Source: Pseudomonas sp. Irchel s3h14
Lineage (GTDB): Bacteria > Pseudomonadota > Gammaproteobacteria > Pseudomonadales > Pseudomonadaceae
Direction of reading: 5' to 3'
DNA: 64,000 nt
Assembly: GCF_900187425.1 (NCBI RefSeq)
Contig: NZ_FYDJ01000017.1
Span: forward strand, 1 to 64,000
The notes under the pieces are model-generated. The model made no database searches. It was given only the letters and a program-made list of their open reading frames with translations, and was not told the DNA's origin. Every line of letters starts with the position of its first letter. The stretch's first letter is position 1. A program made the translations under genes and the position numbers. Below, in pieces: positions 33,718 to 44,021 of this stretch.

Positions 33718-34428
33718 ATGACCCAAGCACTCATCGAACTGTCCGACCTGGGCTTCAGCTGGCCCGGTCATCCGCCGCTGCTGGATATCCCGGCGTTTCG
33801 CCTTATGCCAGGCGAAACCCTGTTCCTCAAAGGCCCCAGTGGCAGCGGCAAGACCACCCTGCTCGGTCTGCTCGGCGGTGTGCAGAAGCCTGATCGCGGC
33901 AGCATCCGATTGCTGGGCAAGGAGCTGACCGAACTCTCGGCCGGCGCTCGCGACCGCTTCCGGGTCGATCACACCGGCTACATCTTCCAGCAGTTCAACT
34001 TGCTGCCATTTCTTTCGGTACGCGAGAACGTCGAGCTGCCCTGCCACTTCTCCAAACTGCGTGCCGAACGGGCGAAACAGCGCCACGGCAGCGTCGACCA
34101 GGCGGCGGCCACCCTGCTCGCCCACTTGGGTCTGAAGGATGAAAGCATCCTCAGTCGCCGCGCCGATTCGCTGTCCATCGGCCAACAGCAACGGGTAGCC
34201 GCTGCGCGCGCGTTGATCGGTCAGCCTGAATTGGTGATCGCCGACGAACCGACCTCGGCCCTGGATTACGACGCCCGCGAGAACTTCCTTCGCTTGCTGT
34301 TCGCCGAATGCCGCGAAGCCGGATCGAGCCTGCTGTTCGTCAGCCATGACCAAAGCCTGGCACCGCTGTTCGATCGCCACCTGTCGCTGGCCGATCTCAA
34401 TCGCGCCGCCACACCGTCCGAGGTCTGA
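33718..34428 (+). CDS. ABC transporter ATP-binding protein (LolD/MacB-like)
   Basis: A 236-residue ATPase with Walker A GPSGSGKTT, the signature LSIGQQQRVAAARALI and Walker B LVIADEPTSALD. The sequence is closest in style to the LolD/MacB class that works with FtsX-type permeases on lipoproteins or envelope substrates, not to ZnuC. ATG 33718 was preferred over TTG 33709. It lies 23 bp after zrgA and 1 bp before the permease gene. In the Zur-type operon it may power release or assembly of an envelope zinc-scavenging factor. Confidence 0.9.
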   Translation: MTQALIELSDLGFSWPGHPPLLDIPAFRLMPGETLFLKGPSGSGKTTLLGLLGGVQKPDRGSIRLLGKELTELSAGARDRFRVDHTGYIFQQFNLLPFLSVRENVELPCHFSKLRAERAKQRHGSVDQAAATLLAHLGLKDESILSRRADSLSIGQQQRVAAARALIGQPELVIADEPTSALDYDARENFLRLLFAECREAGSSLLFVSHDQSLAPLFDRHLSLADLNRAATPSEV

Positions 34429-34429
34429 G

Positions 34430-35695
34430 ATGTATTTGTTTCGTCTAGCCATGGCCAGCCTGGCTAACCGCCGCTTCACCGCGATCCTCACCGCGTTCGC
34501 CATTGCCCTGTCGGTCTGCCTGCTGTTGGCCGTAGAACGAGTGCGCACCGAAGCCAAGGCCAGTTTCGCCAGCACCATCAGCGGCACCGACCTGATTGTC
34601 GGCGCACGTTCCGGTTCGGTGAACCTGCTGCTGTACTCGGTGTTCCGCATCGGCAACGCCACCAACAACATGCGTTGGGACAGCTTCGAGCACTTCGCCA
34701 ACAACCCGAAAGTGAAGTGGGCAATCCCTATGTCCCTCGGCGATTCCCATCGCGGTTATCGGGTGATGGGCACCACCGAGGCGTACTTCGAGCATTACCA
34801 ATACGGTCATCAGCAACACCTGGAACTGGCCGACGGCCGTGCGTTCGCCACCGACCCGTTTGAAGTGGTACTCGGCGCCGAAGTGGCCGATGCGCTGCAC
34901 TACAAACTCGGCGACAAACTGGTGCTGGCCCACGGCGTGGCAGTGATCAGCCTGGTCAAGCACGACGACAAACCGTTCACCGTGGTCGGCATTCTCAAAC
35001 GCACCGGCACCCCGGTGGACCGCACGTTACACATCAGCCTCGGTGGGATGGAAGCGATTCACATCGACTGGCACAACGGCGTGCCGGCGCGCGGCAACGG
35101 TCGGATCACTGCCGATCAGGCACGCAACATGGACCTGACGCCGCAAGCGATCACCGCGTTCATGCTCGGCCTCAACAGCAAGATTTCGACCTTCGCGCTA
35201 CAGCGTGAGATCAATGAGTTTCGGGGTGAGCCGATGCTGGCGATCCTGCCGGGCGTGGCGCTGCAAGAGCTCTGGAGTTTGATGAGCACGGCGGAAAAAG
35301 CCTTGTTCGTGGTGTCGCTGTTCGTGGTGCTGACCGGGTTGATCGGCATGCTCACGGCGATCCTCACCAGTCTCAACGAGCGCCGTCGGGAGATGGCGAT
35401 TCTGCGCTCGGTGGGTGCCCGACCGTGGCACATCGCAACCTTGCTGGTGCTGGAGGCATTTGCCCTGGCACTGTCGGGGGTGATTGCCGGTGTGGCGCTG
35501 CTGTATGTGGGCATCGCGGCGGCTCAAGGCTATGTTCAGGCGAATTACGGCTTGTATCTACCGCTCGCCTGGCCGAGCGAATATGAATGGACGCTGCTCG
35601 GTGGCATCCTGATCGCCGCGCTGCTGATGGGCAGCGTGCCGGCCTGGCGCGCGTATCGCCAATCTTTGGCCGATGGCCTGTCGATCCGTTTATGA
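34430..35695 (+). CDS. FtsX-like ABC transporter permease
   Basis: A 421-residue MacB/LolC-type permease: one N-terminal membrane helix (about 17-37), a periplasmic MacB_PCD domain and three C-terminal helices (LFVVSLFVVLTGLIGMLTAI, LVLEAFALALSGVIAGVAL, LLGGILIAALLMG). The conserved SLNERRREMAILRSVGARP segment precedes the second helix. ATG 34430 is just after the ATPase stop. The longer frame from 34346 lies inside the ATPase gene and is not used. It completes the transporter of the zinc operon. Confidence 0.9.
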   Translation: MYLFRLAMASLANRRFTAILTAFAIALSVCLLLAVERVRTEAKASFASTISGTDLIVGARSGSVNLLLYSVFRIGNATNNMRWDSFEHFANNPKVKWAIPMSLGDSHRGYRVMGTTEAYFEHYQYGHQQHLELADGRAFATDPFEVVLGAEVADALHYKLGDKLVLAHGVAVISLVKHDDKPFTVVGILKRTGTPVDRTLHISLGGMEAIHIDWHNGVPARGNGRITADQARNMDLTPQAITAFMLGLNSKISTFALQREINEFRGEPMLAILPGVALQELWSLMSTAEKALFVVSLFVVLTGLIGMLTAILTSLNERRREMAILRSVGARPWHIATLLVLEAFALALSGVIAGVALLYVGIAAAQGYVQANYGLYLPLAWPSEYEWTLLGGILIAALLMGSVPAWRAYRQSLADGLSIRL

Positions 35696-35706
35696 GGACG
35701 TTGAAC

Positions 35707-36225
35707 ATGCCCCGTGCTGTGCTTGCGCTGTTGATGCTGGTCGCCTTGCCCCTGTGGGCGGCCGAGCCGAAAGACCTGACCTGGTCGGAAATGATCCCGC
35801 CAGACGCCGCACCGGAAGTGCCGAACATGACGCCGCTGCACGACCTGTCGCAGATGGGCAACGCGTTGGCCGCCGAATCGGCGCCTGCGGCCAAGCAAGA
35901 CATGCCGAACGCACCGGTGGTGAAAAGCCTCGACGGTCAGAACATTCGGCTGCCGGGCTACATCGTGCCGCTGGAAGTGAGTGAAGAAGGTCGCACCACC
36001 GAGTTTCTGCTGGTGCCTTATTTCGGCGCCTGCATCCACGTGCCGCCACCGCCGTCGAACCAGATCGTGCACGTCAAAAGCGAGGTGGGTGTGAAGCTTG
36101 ATGAGTTGTATCAGCCGTACTGGATCGAGGGTGCATTGCAGGTTAAAGCGTCGACCAGCGAGTTGGCGGATACCGGGTATCAGATGCAGGCTGACAAGAT
36201 TTATGTGTATGAATTGCCGGAGTGA
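35707..36225 (+). CDS. DUF3299 periplasmic protein of the zinc operon
   Basis: A 172-residue exported protein (signal MPRAVLALLMLVALPLWA) with the DUF3299 block RLPGYIVPLEVSEEGRTTEF and LVPYFGACIHVPPPPSNQIV, where the Cys-His pair could bind metal. It is the last gene of the operon and corresponds to PA4066. An ATG at 35692, overlapping the permease stop, is an alternative start; 35707 gives a cleaner signal peptide behind GAGGA. The family has no established function. Confidence 0.83.
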   Translation: MPRAVLALLMLVALPLWAAEPKDLTWSEMIPPDAAPEVPNMTPLHDLSQMGNALAAESAPAAKQDMPNAPVVKSLDGQNIRLPGYIVPLEVSEEGRTTEFLLVPYFGACIHVPPPPSNQIVHVKSEVGVKLDELYQPYWIEGALQVKASTSELADTGYQMQADKIYVYELPE

Positions 36226-36238
36226 ATCCTGACAGGAC

Positions 36239-36311
36239 GCCTTCGCGGGCAAGCCTCGCTCCTACAGGTTCAGCGTTGTCTTTGTAGGAGCGAGGCTTGC
36301 CCGCGAAAAGG
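36239..36311. repeat. REP palindrome pair, family C copy 3
   Basis: GCCTTCGCGGGCAAGCCTCG and its inverted copy CGAGGCTTGCCCGCGAAAAGG flank a 16-bp centre. It separates the zinc operon from oprG. Confidence 0.85.
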
Positions 36312-36352
36312 CCATCAGCCACAGTACAAAAATCAGGGCCATCACTGTTTCA

Positions 36353-36366
36353 TTGAGCTGAGTCAA
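36353..36366 (+). promoter_or_regulatory. FNR/ANR-type box upstream of oprG
   Basis: TTGAGCTGAGTCAA fits TTGA-N6-TCAA, the core of the ANR/FNR consensus. It is centred 73 bp before the oprG ATG, which suits class II activation of a start site near 36401. OprG of P. aeruginosa is known to be ANR-dependent and induced under low oxygen, which supports the reading. Confidence 0.6.
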
Positions 36367-36432
36367 CAGACCGTATCAGACGCCTCCGTACCATTGGACA
36401 TCGAATATTTTTAACGTCCTTTGGAGCCCTCC

Positions 36433-37131
36433 ATGCACAAGTCCTTGCTCAGCGCTTCGCTGTTTGCCCTCGCGCTCGCAGCACCGTTAGCCTACGCCCA
36501 CGAAGCCGGCGATATCATCGTTCGTGCCGGTGCAATCACCGTCAACCCGAAAGCCGACAGCTCCAGCGTCAAGGTTGATCAAGGTCCGCTGAAGGGTGCC
36601 GATCTGGGCGGCAAGGCCACCATGAGCAGCGACACGCAACTGGGTCTGAACTTCGCTTACATGCTCAACAGCCACTGGGGGATCGAGCTGCTGGCGGCCT
36701 CGCCGTTCGAGCATGACGTGAAGCTCAAAGGCACCGCCCTCGGCGCGGCCAATGGCAAACTCGGTACGCTGAAACACCTGCCACCGACGCTGAGCATTGT
36801 GTACTACCCACTGGACGCGAAGTCCGCGTTCCAGCCGTATGTCGGCGCCGGTATCAACTACACCTGGATCTACGATGAGCACGTTGGCAGCGAAGCCAGC
36901 GCCAACGGCTTCAGCAACTTCAAGGCGGATAACTCCTGGGGCATGGCGTTCCAGGTCGGCGCCGACTACATGCTGACCGACAGCATCATGATCAACGCCC
37001 AGGTGCGCTACATCGACATCGACACCACCGCGACCGTGCAAAATAACGCAGTGGCACAGGGCACTCGCGCCAAGGTCGATGTGGACGTAGACCCGTTCAT
37101 CTACATGGTTGGCCTGGGTTACAAATTCTAA
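36433..37131 (+). CDS. oprG: Outer-membrane protein OprG (OmpW family)
   Basis: A 232-residue eight-stranded beta-barrel with signal peptide MHKSLLSASLFALALAAPLAYA. It shows OmpW-family strands: HEAGDIIVRAGAITVNP, FAYMLNSHWGIELLAASPF, FQPYVGAGINYTWIY and a C-terminal aromatic MVGLGYKF that marks an outer-membrane protein. OmpW-type barrels pass small hydrophobic molecules. ATG 36433 follows GGAG. It stands alone with its own upstream ANR-type box and a strong terminator. Its place before the epimerase pair matches PA4067. Confidence 0.93.
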   Translation: MHKSLLSASLFALALAAPLAYAHEAGDIIVRAGAITVNPKADSSSVKVDQGPLKGADLGGKATMSSDTQLGLNFAYMLNSHWGIELLAASPFEHDVKLKGTALGAANGKLGTLKHLPPTLSIVYYPLDAKSAFQPYVGAGINYTWIYDEHVGSEASANGFSNFKADNSWGMAFQVGADYMLTDSIMINAQVRYIDIDTTATVQNNAVAQGTRAKVDVDVDPFIYMVGLGYKF

Positions 37132-37142
37132 AATTGCCGCAC

Positions 37143-37172
37143 AAAAAAGGCGCCTCAAAAGGCGCCTTTTTT
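37143..37172 (+). terminator. Rho-independent terminator of oprG
   Basis: AAAAAAGGCGCC, a four-base TCAA loop region, then AAGGCGCCTTTTTT, 11 bp after the oprG stop. The A- and T-runs make it active in both directions, so it can also stop transcripts from the convergent epimerase gene. Confidence 0.92.
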
Positions 37173-37231
37173 GATCGTTCCCACGCTCCGCGTGGGAATG
37201 CAGCCCGGGACGCTCCGCGTCACAACGATGA

Positions 37232-37233
<2 letters not shown>
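37172..37233. repeat. REP element, family D copy 2 (single, shortened)
   Basis: TGATCGTTCCCACGCTCCGC with the GGGACGCTCCGCGTC inner hairpin, but the right outer arm is short (ACGATGATCA). It abuts the oprG terminator and ends at the stop codon of the convergent epimerase gene. Confidence 0.8.
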
Positions 37234-38153
<920 letters not shown>

Positions 38154-38161
<8 letters not shown>

Positions 38162-39038
38162 GGCGATAAAACCTATCCAGTAAGCCCGGGAGTGCCGCAC
38201 GCCAGGCGCGGGGCTTGATCCCGAAAGTGTGCAGAATTTTTTTGCAGGCCAGCACCGCGTGTTGCGGCTCTTCGGCGGCGTCCGGTCGCGCGGCGTGAGC
38301 CTGGGCGGTCGGCGCTTCGATGGCCAGCGGATGCAGAGCACGTGCTTCGGTGAGGATCGCCTGCCCAAGTGCCAGCGGCGTGGTCGCCTCATGCCCGGCG
38401 TAATGGTAGGTGCCCCACAGCGGCGCCGAGCAATCGAGTTGTTTGAGGACCGAGATGATCACCCGGGCGGCGTCATCCACCGGCGTCGGATTGCCCCGAC
38501 GGTCGTCGGCCATCAGCAATTCTTCAGGCAGTTCGGCGCGGCCGAGGAAACGCCCGAGGGTGCCGTCGGGACTGTCATCCAACAGCCAGCCGAATCGCAG
38601 CAACACGTGTTGCGGGCAGGTGGCGCGCACGCTTTGTTCGATCCGCCACAAGGCCTGACCGCGCAGGCCCAAAGGCACCGGTTCGTCTTTTTCGCTGTAG
38701 GCCGTCGCCCGGGAGCCGTCGAACACTCGATAGCTCGACGGTTGCAGCAGCACGATGTTGTGATGCTGGCACAGTTCGGCCAGACGCTCGATCGCCCGCT
38801 CCTGCCCGGCCAGACGCTGTTCGCTGACCGTCTCCGCCTGAAACCAGTCGAAGTAATAGGCGAGGTTGATCAACGCGTCTGGACGGGTGTCGTCGAGCAG
38901 TTGCGTCAGGGTCGCGGCGTCCCAGCCGTCTTGCGGTGGGCGGGGGGCGAGGAAGCCGATGTCTTCCTCCGCACCGAGGCGAATCAGCGCCTGCCCAAGG
39001 GCATTTCCGCCGCCCAGTAACATAAGGCGCATTCGCAT
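38154..39038 (-). CDS. RmlD-like SDR protein with no visible YxxxK
   Basis: A 294-residue protein resembling dTDP-4-dehydrorhamnose reductase: LMLLGGGNALGQALIRLGAE for nucleotide binding, ALINLAYYFDWFQAE and QPSSYRVFDGSRATAYSEKDEP. At the place of the catalytic Tyr-xxx-Lys the protein reads LGLRGQALWRIEQ, so the usual residues are missing and normal reductase activity is doubtful. The paired epimerase overlaps it. It corresponds to PA4069. No rml biosynthetic genes are nearby. ATG 39032 is an alternative start. Confidence 0.75.
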
Positions 39039-39194
39039 AGAGTCAGCAGGCCCAGTCTGATTGAAACAATGGCTTTATCGACACCGCTCGCGGGCGATGC
39101 CGTCGATAGTTGCCGGAATCGTTGCATTTTGCGGGTTTAGTGCGCAACCGTCATCCGTAAAGTGTAGATACCTGAGAACGGCGGCGCCTGTTCC

Positions 39195-39282
39195 GGCCCC
39201 TTCGCGAGCAAGCCCGCTCCCACAAGGGATCTGCTGCGTACACAAATCCACTGTAGGAGCTGAGCTTGCTCGCGAAGGGGCC
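39195..39282. repeat. REP palindrome pair, family B copy 3
   Basis: GGCCCCTTCGCGAGCAAGCC and the inverted GAGCTTGCTCGCGAAGGGGCC form the pair; the right half begins TGTAGGAGCTGAG, a mix of B and C arm sequence. It lies in the 310-bp gap between the divergent RmlD-like gene and lhr, inside an over-long frame that should not be counted as lhr. Confidence 0.82.
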
Positions 39283-39348
39283 CTAATGACCACCAGAGGG
39301 CTTGAGCGGTACTTGCAACTTCTCCGACTCGCCCGCATAAATCAGAAC

Positions 39349-42300
39349 ATGAATCTGCCAATCCCGACGGACAGCGCCCTGGCTGGCTTTCACCCCGCCG
39401 TCAGCGCCTGGTTCAGCAGCACCTTCCCGACGGTCACCGCCGCCCAGGCCCGGGCGTGGCCGTTGATCCGCCAGCACCGTTCGACACTGGTCGCCGCACC
39501 CACGGGCTCTGGCAAGACCCTCACCGCGTTCCTCGCGGTCATCGATGACCTGGTCCACCGCGCAATGGCCAACGACGGCCGTCTGCCGGATGAAACCCTG
39601 GTGGTCTACGTTTCGCCGCTAAAGGCCCTGTCCAACGACATCCAGATCAACCTGCAAGACCCGCTGGCCGGCATCACCAAGCAGTTACGCGAGATGGGCC
39701 TGCCGCAATTGCAGATCAACACCGCCGTGCGCACCGGCGACACACCGCAAAAAGACCGCTCGGCGATGCGCAAAACCGCGCCGCATATCCTGGTGACCAC
39801 CCCGGAATCCCTTTACGTGCTGCTCGGTTCCGACTCCGGCCGACAAATGCTCAGTACCGCCCGCACGGTGATCGTCGACGAAATTCACGCGATCGCCGCC
39901 AGCAAACGCGGCAGTCACCTGGCCCTGAGCCTCGAGCGACTGCAAGCGTTATGCGCGCAACCGCTGATGCGGATCGGCCTGTCTGCCACGCAAAAACCCA
40001 TCGAAGCCGTCTCGCAGTTTCTGGTGGGCCGTGATCGAGCGTGCGAAATCATCGATATCGGCCACGCCCGCCCACGGGATCTGGACATCGAAGTGCCGCC
40101 CGTGCCGTTGTCGGCGGTGATGGCCAACGACATCTGGGAACTGGTCTACGACCGCCTCGCCGCCCTCGCCCGCGAACACCGCACCACGCTGATTTTCGTC
40201 AACACCCGACGCCTCGCCGAACGCCTGAGCCGTCACTTGAGCGAACGCCTCGGCAAGGAGGCGGTGGCCGCCCACCACGGCAGTCTGGCCAAGGAGTTTC
40301 GTCTCGACGCCGAACAGCGGCTCAAGCGCGGCGAGCTGCAGGTGCTGATTGCCACGGCGTCCCTGGAACTGGGGATCGATATCGGCGATGTCGACCTGGT
40401 CTGCCAGATTGCCTCGCCGCGTTCGATTGCCGGGTTTCTGCAACGGGTCGGCCGCTCCGGGCACCAGGTCGGCGGCACGCCCAAGGGCCGTTTGTTCGCC
40501 ACCACCCGCGACGACCTGATCGAGTGCGCCGCCCTGCTCGACTGCGTGCGGCGTGGCGAACTCGACACCTTGCTGATCCCCAAGGCACCGTTGGATGTAC
40601 TCGCGCAACAAATCATCGCCGAGGTCAGTTGCCAGGAATGGCAGGAGCAGGCGCTGCTGGAGATGTTCCGCAACGCCTCGCCCTACAGCGAGCTCGACGA
40701 AAAACACTATCAAGCGCTGCTGCAGATGCTCGCCGAAGGCTACAACGGTCGCTTGGGCATCCGCAGCGCTTACCTGCACCGCGACGCCGTGACCCGCACC
40801 TTGCGCGGTCGTCGGGGCGCCAAACTGACGGCCGTGACCAGCGGCGGGACGATCCCGGACAACGCCGACTACAGCGTTTTACTCGAACCCCAAGGGCTGA
40901 ACATCGGCAGCGTCAACGAAGACTTTGCTGTGGAAAGCATCGCCGGGGATGTCTTCCAACTGGGCAACACCTCCTACCGGATTCTGCGGGTCGAAACCGG
41001 CAAGGTCCGGGTCGAAGACGCTCAGGGCCAACCGCCGACCATTCCATTCTGGCTCGGCGAAGCGCCGGGGCGCAGTGCTGAACTGTCGTTTGCCGTGGCC
41101 CGCCTGCAAGCGCAACTCGATGAGCTGCTCGGCGCCACGCCCGGTCACTTGCAGCCCGCGACCGACTGGCTGACCGACACCCTCGGTCTGAACCTCGCCA
41201 GCGCGGAACAATTGGTCGATTACCTGGCCCGTGCGCGCCTGACGTTGGGCGCCCTGCCGTCACAAGACACGCTGCTGATGGAGCGGTTTTTCGACGAGTC
41301 CGGCGGCACGCAATTGATCATTCACACGCCGTTCGGGAGCCGCATCAACCGTGCCTGGGGTCTGGCCTTGCGCAAGCGTTTCTGCCGCACCTTCAACTTC
41401 GAATTGCAGGCTGCCGCCAGCGAAGACGCCATCGTCCTGTCGCTGTCCGCCAGCCACAGTTTTGAACTCGATGACGTCTGGCGCTATTTGCACAGCAACA
41501 GCGCCGAGCACAGCCTGATTCAAGCCGTGCTCGATGCGCCACTGTTCGGTGTGCGCTGGCGCTGGAATGCCGGGGTCGCTTTGGCGCTGCCGCGCTACAG
41601 TGGCGGACGCAAAGTCCCGCCGCAGATCCAGCGGATGAAAAGCGAAGACCTGATCGCCACTGTGTTTCCCGATCAGATTGCCTGCGTGGAAAACCTCGCT
41701 GGCGAACGGGAAATTCCCGACCATCCACTGGTAGAACAAACCCTCGACGACTGTCTGCACGAAGCCATGGACAGCGAAGGCTGGCTGGCGTTGTTGCGGC
41801 GCATGGAACGTGGCGACATCCGCCTGATCAGCCGCGACCTGCCGGCGCCCTCGCCGCTGGCAGCAGAAATTCTCAGTGCTCGGCCCTACACCTTTCTCGA
41901 CGATGCGCCGCTGGAAGAGCGCCGCACTCAAGCAGTGCTCAACCGCCGCTGGAGCGATCCGCAGTCCACCGACGATCTCGGCGCGCTGGATGCGGACGCG
42001 ATTCAAGCCGTGCGCGAGGAAGCCTGGCCAGCGCCGATTGGCATCGATGAAATGCATGAAGCGTTGATGAGCCTCGCGTGCATCACCGACGTCGAGGCCC
42101 AGGCCCATCCAGACTGGCTCGATTGGCTGAACGCCCTGGCCGACAGCGGTCGCGCCAGCCGCTTGCAAGTCAATGCAGGGCAAGCGCTGTGGTTGGCACT
42201 GGAGCGGCTCACCTGCCTGCGGGCGATTTATCCACAAGCGATTTTGCAGCCACCACTGGAGGCGTTGCCCGGGTTCGATGAAGTCTGGGCACCGGACGAA

Positions 42301-43665
42301 GCGGTGCTGGAAGTGATTCGTGCACGGCTCAGCGCGTTCGGTCCGTTGCCGCTGAACGCGATTGCCGAACCACTCGGTTTGCCGGCGACTCAAGTCACCC
42401 AGGCGTTGGCGCAACTGGAACGCGAAGGCTATGTGCTGCGCGGTCAATTCACGCCTGGCACGGCTGAAGAAGAATGGTGCGAACGGCATTTGCTGGCGCG
42501 GATTCACCGCTACACCGTCAAGCGTCTGCGGCGGGAAATCGAGCCCGTGGCGTTGCAGGATTTCATGCGTTTCCTGTTCGACTGGCAGCACCTGTCTGCC
42601 GCAACCCAAGGTCAGGGCAACGCAGTGTTGCCCGCGATAGTCGGTCAGTTCGAAGGCTACCCCGCCGCTGCTTCGGCCTGGGACAGCGATATTTTTCCGG
42701 CGCGGATCAAAGACTATTCGGCAAGTTGGCTGGATGACCTGTGCCGCAGCGGCAAACTGGTCTGGACTCGCCTGACCGCACGCAACAAGAGCACCAGCAC
42801 GGCGCTGCGCAGCACGCCGATTCTGCTATTGCCGCGCAGTCAGGTCGGGTTGTGGAGCGGGTTGACCGAGCAGACGCCAGTCAGCGAACTATCACCCAAG
42901 ACGCAAAAGGTTTACGAAGCCCTGAGCCAACACGGCGCGCTGTTTTTCGATGAGCTGATTCACGAAGCTCATCTGCTGCGCTCTGAACTGGAAATCGCCT
43001 TGCAGGAATTGGTCGGCGCCGGGTTGGTGAATGCCGACAGCTTCGCCGGTCTGCGAGCACTGATTACTCCAGCCAGCAAACGCCAGAATCGCAGCAGCCG
43101 ACGCGGGCGCGGAGCGTTTGTTGGCGGGATGGACGATGCCGGGCGCTGGGCCTTGCTGCGACGCGGGGCGCAAGCTCCGGTTGTGGATAACAAACGTCCG
43201 GCACCGACACCGACCGACATCCTTGAACATATCGCCATGACCTTGCTCCGGCGCTACGGCGTAGTGTTCTGGCGCTTGCTGGAACGTGAAGCGGATTGGC
43301 TGCCGAGCTGGCGGGAATTGCTGCGCACTTTCCATCGGCTGGAAGCTCGCGGCGAAATTCGCGGCGGGCGGTTTGTCAGTGGTTTGGCCGGTGAACAGTT
43401 TGCGTTGCCCGAGGCCATTCCATTACTGCGCGAGGTGCGGCGACGGCCGCATGACGGGAGTTTGATTGCTGTGTGCGGGGTTGATCCGCTGAACCTCGCC
43501 GGGACGCTTTTACCGGGTGCAAAAGTACCGGCATTGGCGAGTAATCGATTGGTGTATCGCGATGGTCTGCCAGCCGCTGCCGAGATTGCCGGCAAGCAGC
43601 ATTTCTGGTTAGAGCTGGATCAGCAATCGACTATCGAGCTACACAACAAACTGATCCGGCACTGA
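39349..43665 (+). CDS. lhr: Lhr-type large superfamily 2 DNA helicase
   Basis: A 1438-residue helicase. Walker A AAPTGSGKTLTA (about 49-60), DEAH-type box VDEIHA (about 176-181), motif VI QRVGRSGHQ, then the long Lhr-specific winged-helix and C-terminal extension (FDEVWAPDEAVLEVIRARL onward). Lhr proteins are ATP-dependent 3'-5' DNA helicases linked to repair in bacteria; the E. coli protein is about 1538 residues. ATG 39349 is chosen because residues before it come from the REP. The stop TGA is shared with the next REP. It is monocistronic, with no nearby nuclease or ligase. Confidence 0.94.
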   Translation: MNLPIPTDSALAGFHPAVSAWFSSTFPTVTAAQARAWPLIRQHRSTLVAAPTGSGKTLTAFLAVIDDLVHRAMANDGRLPDETLVVYVSPLKALSNDIQINLQDPLAGITKQLREMGLPQLQINTAVRTGDTPQKDRSAMRKTAPHILVTTPESLYVLLGSDSGRQMLSTARTVIVDEIHAIAASKRGSHLALSLERLQALCAQPLMRIGLSATQKPIEAVSQFLVGRDRACEIIDIGHARPRDLDIEVPPVPLSAVMANDIWELVYDRLAALAREHRTTLIFVNTRRLAERLSRHLSERLGKEAVAAHHGSLAKEFRLDAEQRLKRGELQVLIATASLELGIDIGDVDLVCQIASPRSIAGFLQRVGRSGHQVGGTPKGRLFATTRDDLIECAALLDCVRRGELDTLLIPKAPLDVLAQQIIAEVSCQEWQEQALLEMFRNASPYSELDEKHYQALLQMLAEGYNGRLGIRSAYLHRDAVTRTLRGRRGAKLTAVTSGGTIPDNADYSVLLEPQGLNIGSVNEDFAVESIAGDVFQLGNTSYRILRVETGKVRVEDAQGQPPTIPFWLGEAPGRSAELSFAVARLQAQLDELLGATPGHLQPATDWLTDTLGLNLASAEQLVDYLARARLTLGALPSQDTLLMERFFDESGGTQLIIHTPFGSRINRAWGLALRKRFCRTFNFELQAAASEDAIVLSLSASHSFELDDVWRYLHSNSAEHSLIQAVLDAPLFGVRWRWNAGVALALPRYSGGRKVPPQIQRMKSEDLIATVFPDQIACVENLAGEREIPDHPLVEQTLDDCLHEAMDSEGWLALLRRMERGDIRLISRDLPAPSPLAAEILSARPYTFLDDAPLEERRTQAVLNRRWSDPQSTDDLGALDADAIQAVREEAWPAPIGIDEMHEALMSLACITDVEAQAHPDWLDWLNALADSGRASRLQVNAGQALWLALERLTCLRAIYPQAILQPPLEALPGFDEVWAPDEAVLEVIRARLSAFGPLPLNAIAEPLGLPATQVTQALAQLEREGYVLRGQFTPGTAEEEWCERHLLARIHRYTVKRLRREIEPVALQDFMRFLFDWQHLSAATQGQGNAVLPAIVGQFEGYPAAASAWDSDIFPARIKDYSASWLDDLCRSGKLVWTRLTARNKSTSTALRSTPILLLPRSQVGLWSGLTEQTPVSELSPKTQKVYEALSQHGALFFDELIHEAHLLRSELEIALQELVGAGLVNADSFAGLRALITPASKRQNRSSRRGRGAFVGGMDDAGRWALLRRGAQAPVVDNKRPAPTPTDILEHIAMTLLRRYGVVFWRLLEREADWLPSWRELLRTFHRLEARGEIRGGRFVSGLAGEQFALPEAIPLLREVRRRPHDGSLIAVCGVDPLNLAGTLLPGAKVPALASNRLVYRDGLPAAAEIAGKQHFWLELDQQSTIELHNKLIRH

Positions 43666-43771
43666 TCGTTCCCACGCTCCGCGTGGGAATGCAGCCCGGG
43701 ACGCTCCGCGTCCCAAGAGCGGACGCAGAGCGTCCGTTGAGGCATTCCCACGCGGAGCATGGGAACGATCA
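43663..43771. repeat. REP palindrome pair, family D copy 3
   Basis: TGATCGTTCCCACGCTCCGC and its inverted copy ending GGGAACGATCA; the inner hairpin GGGACGCTCCGCGTCCC is complete. As at 31506, the first three bases are the stop codon of the preceding gene (lhr). It abuts the broken IS481 gene. Confidence 0.88.
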
Positions 43772-43943
43772 GCGGTGTGAGGCTATTGAGTTCTCGGCTG
43801 ATCCGGCAGGAACACCGATGAATGCTCCGATGCAAGTCCATCGTTTTGCAGCGACTCAGTTGGCTCTTGCTGTAACTGCCGCTAAGCCAGTCATGGATTA
43901 ATTTCACTCGCTGATCCATCGGGGACTCTCGATTCCAGGGCAT
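43772..43943 (-). pseudogene. IS481-family transposase, N-terminal fragment
   Basis: The frame starts MPWNRESPMDQRVKLIHDWL behind GGAGG and continues SGSYSKSQLSR, the exact style of IS481 transposase N-termini. The next residues (CKTMDLHRSIHRC) no longer match the helix-turn-helix that should follow, and the frame then runs into the REP. The DDE catalytic domain is absent, so this is a remnant. The terminal inverted repeat of the element is at 43977-44019. Confidence 0.7.
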
Positions 43944-43976
43944 GGTCAGTACCTCCTGACCATGATTGATACCTGT

Positions 43977-44019
43977 AAACCATGTCCCCGGTCTCAAACG
44001 TAAAGGATGTCCCCGGTTT
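43977..44019 (-). mobile_element. IS481-type terminal sequence
   Basis: Read on the minus strand, AACCGGGGACATCCTTTACG and TTTGAGACCGGGGACATGGT show the doubled CCGGGGACA motif found at IS481-family ends. Together with the transposase start at 43943 it marks one end of a deleted copy. The other end is not seen. Confidence 0.6.
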
Positions 44020-44021
44020 TT

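Noticed and set aside
39061..39348. N-terminal extension of lhr
   Set aside because: The added residues are a translation of the REP pair and are not helicase-like; ATG 39349 fits the family.
41260..42609. 449-residue minus-strand frame opposite lhr
   Set aside because: Reverse-frame artefact in a GC-rich gene, no start or domain.
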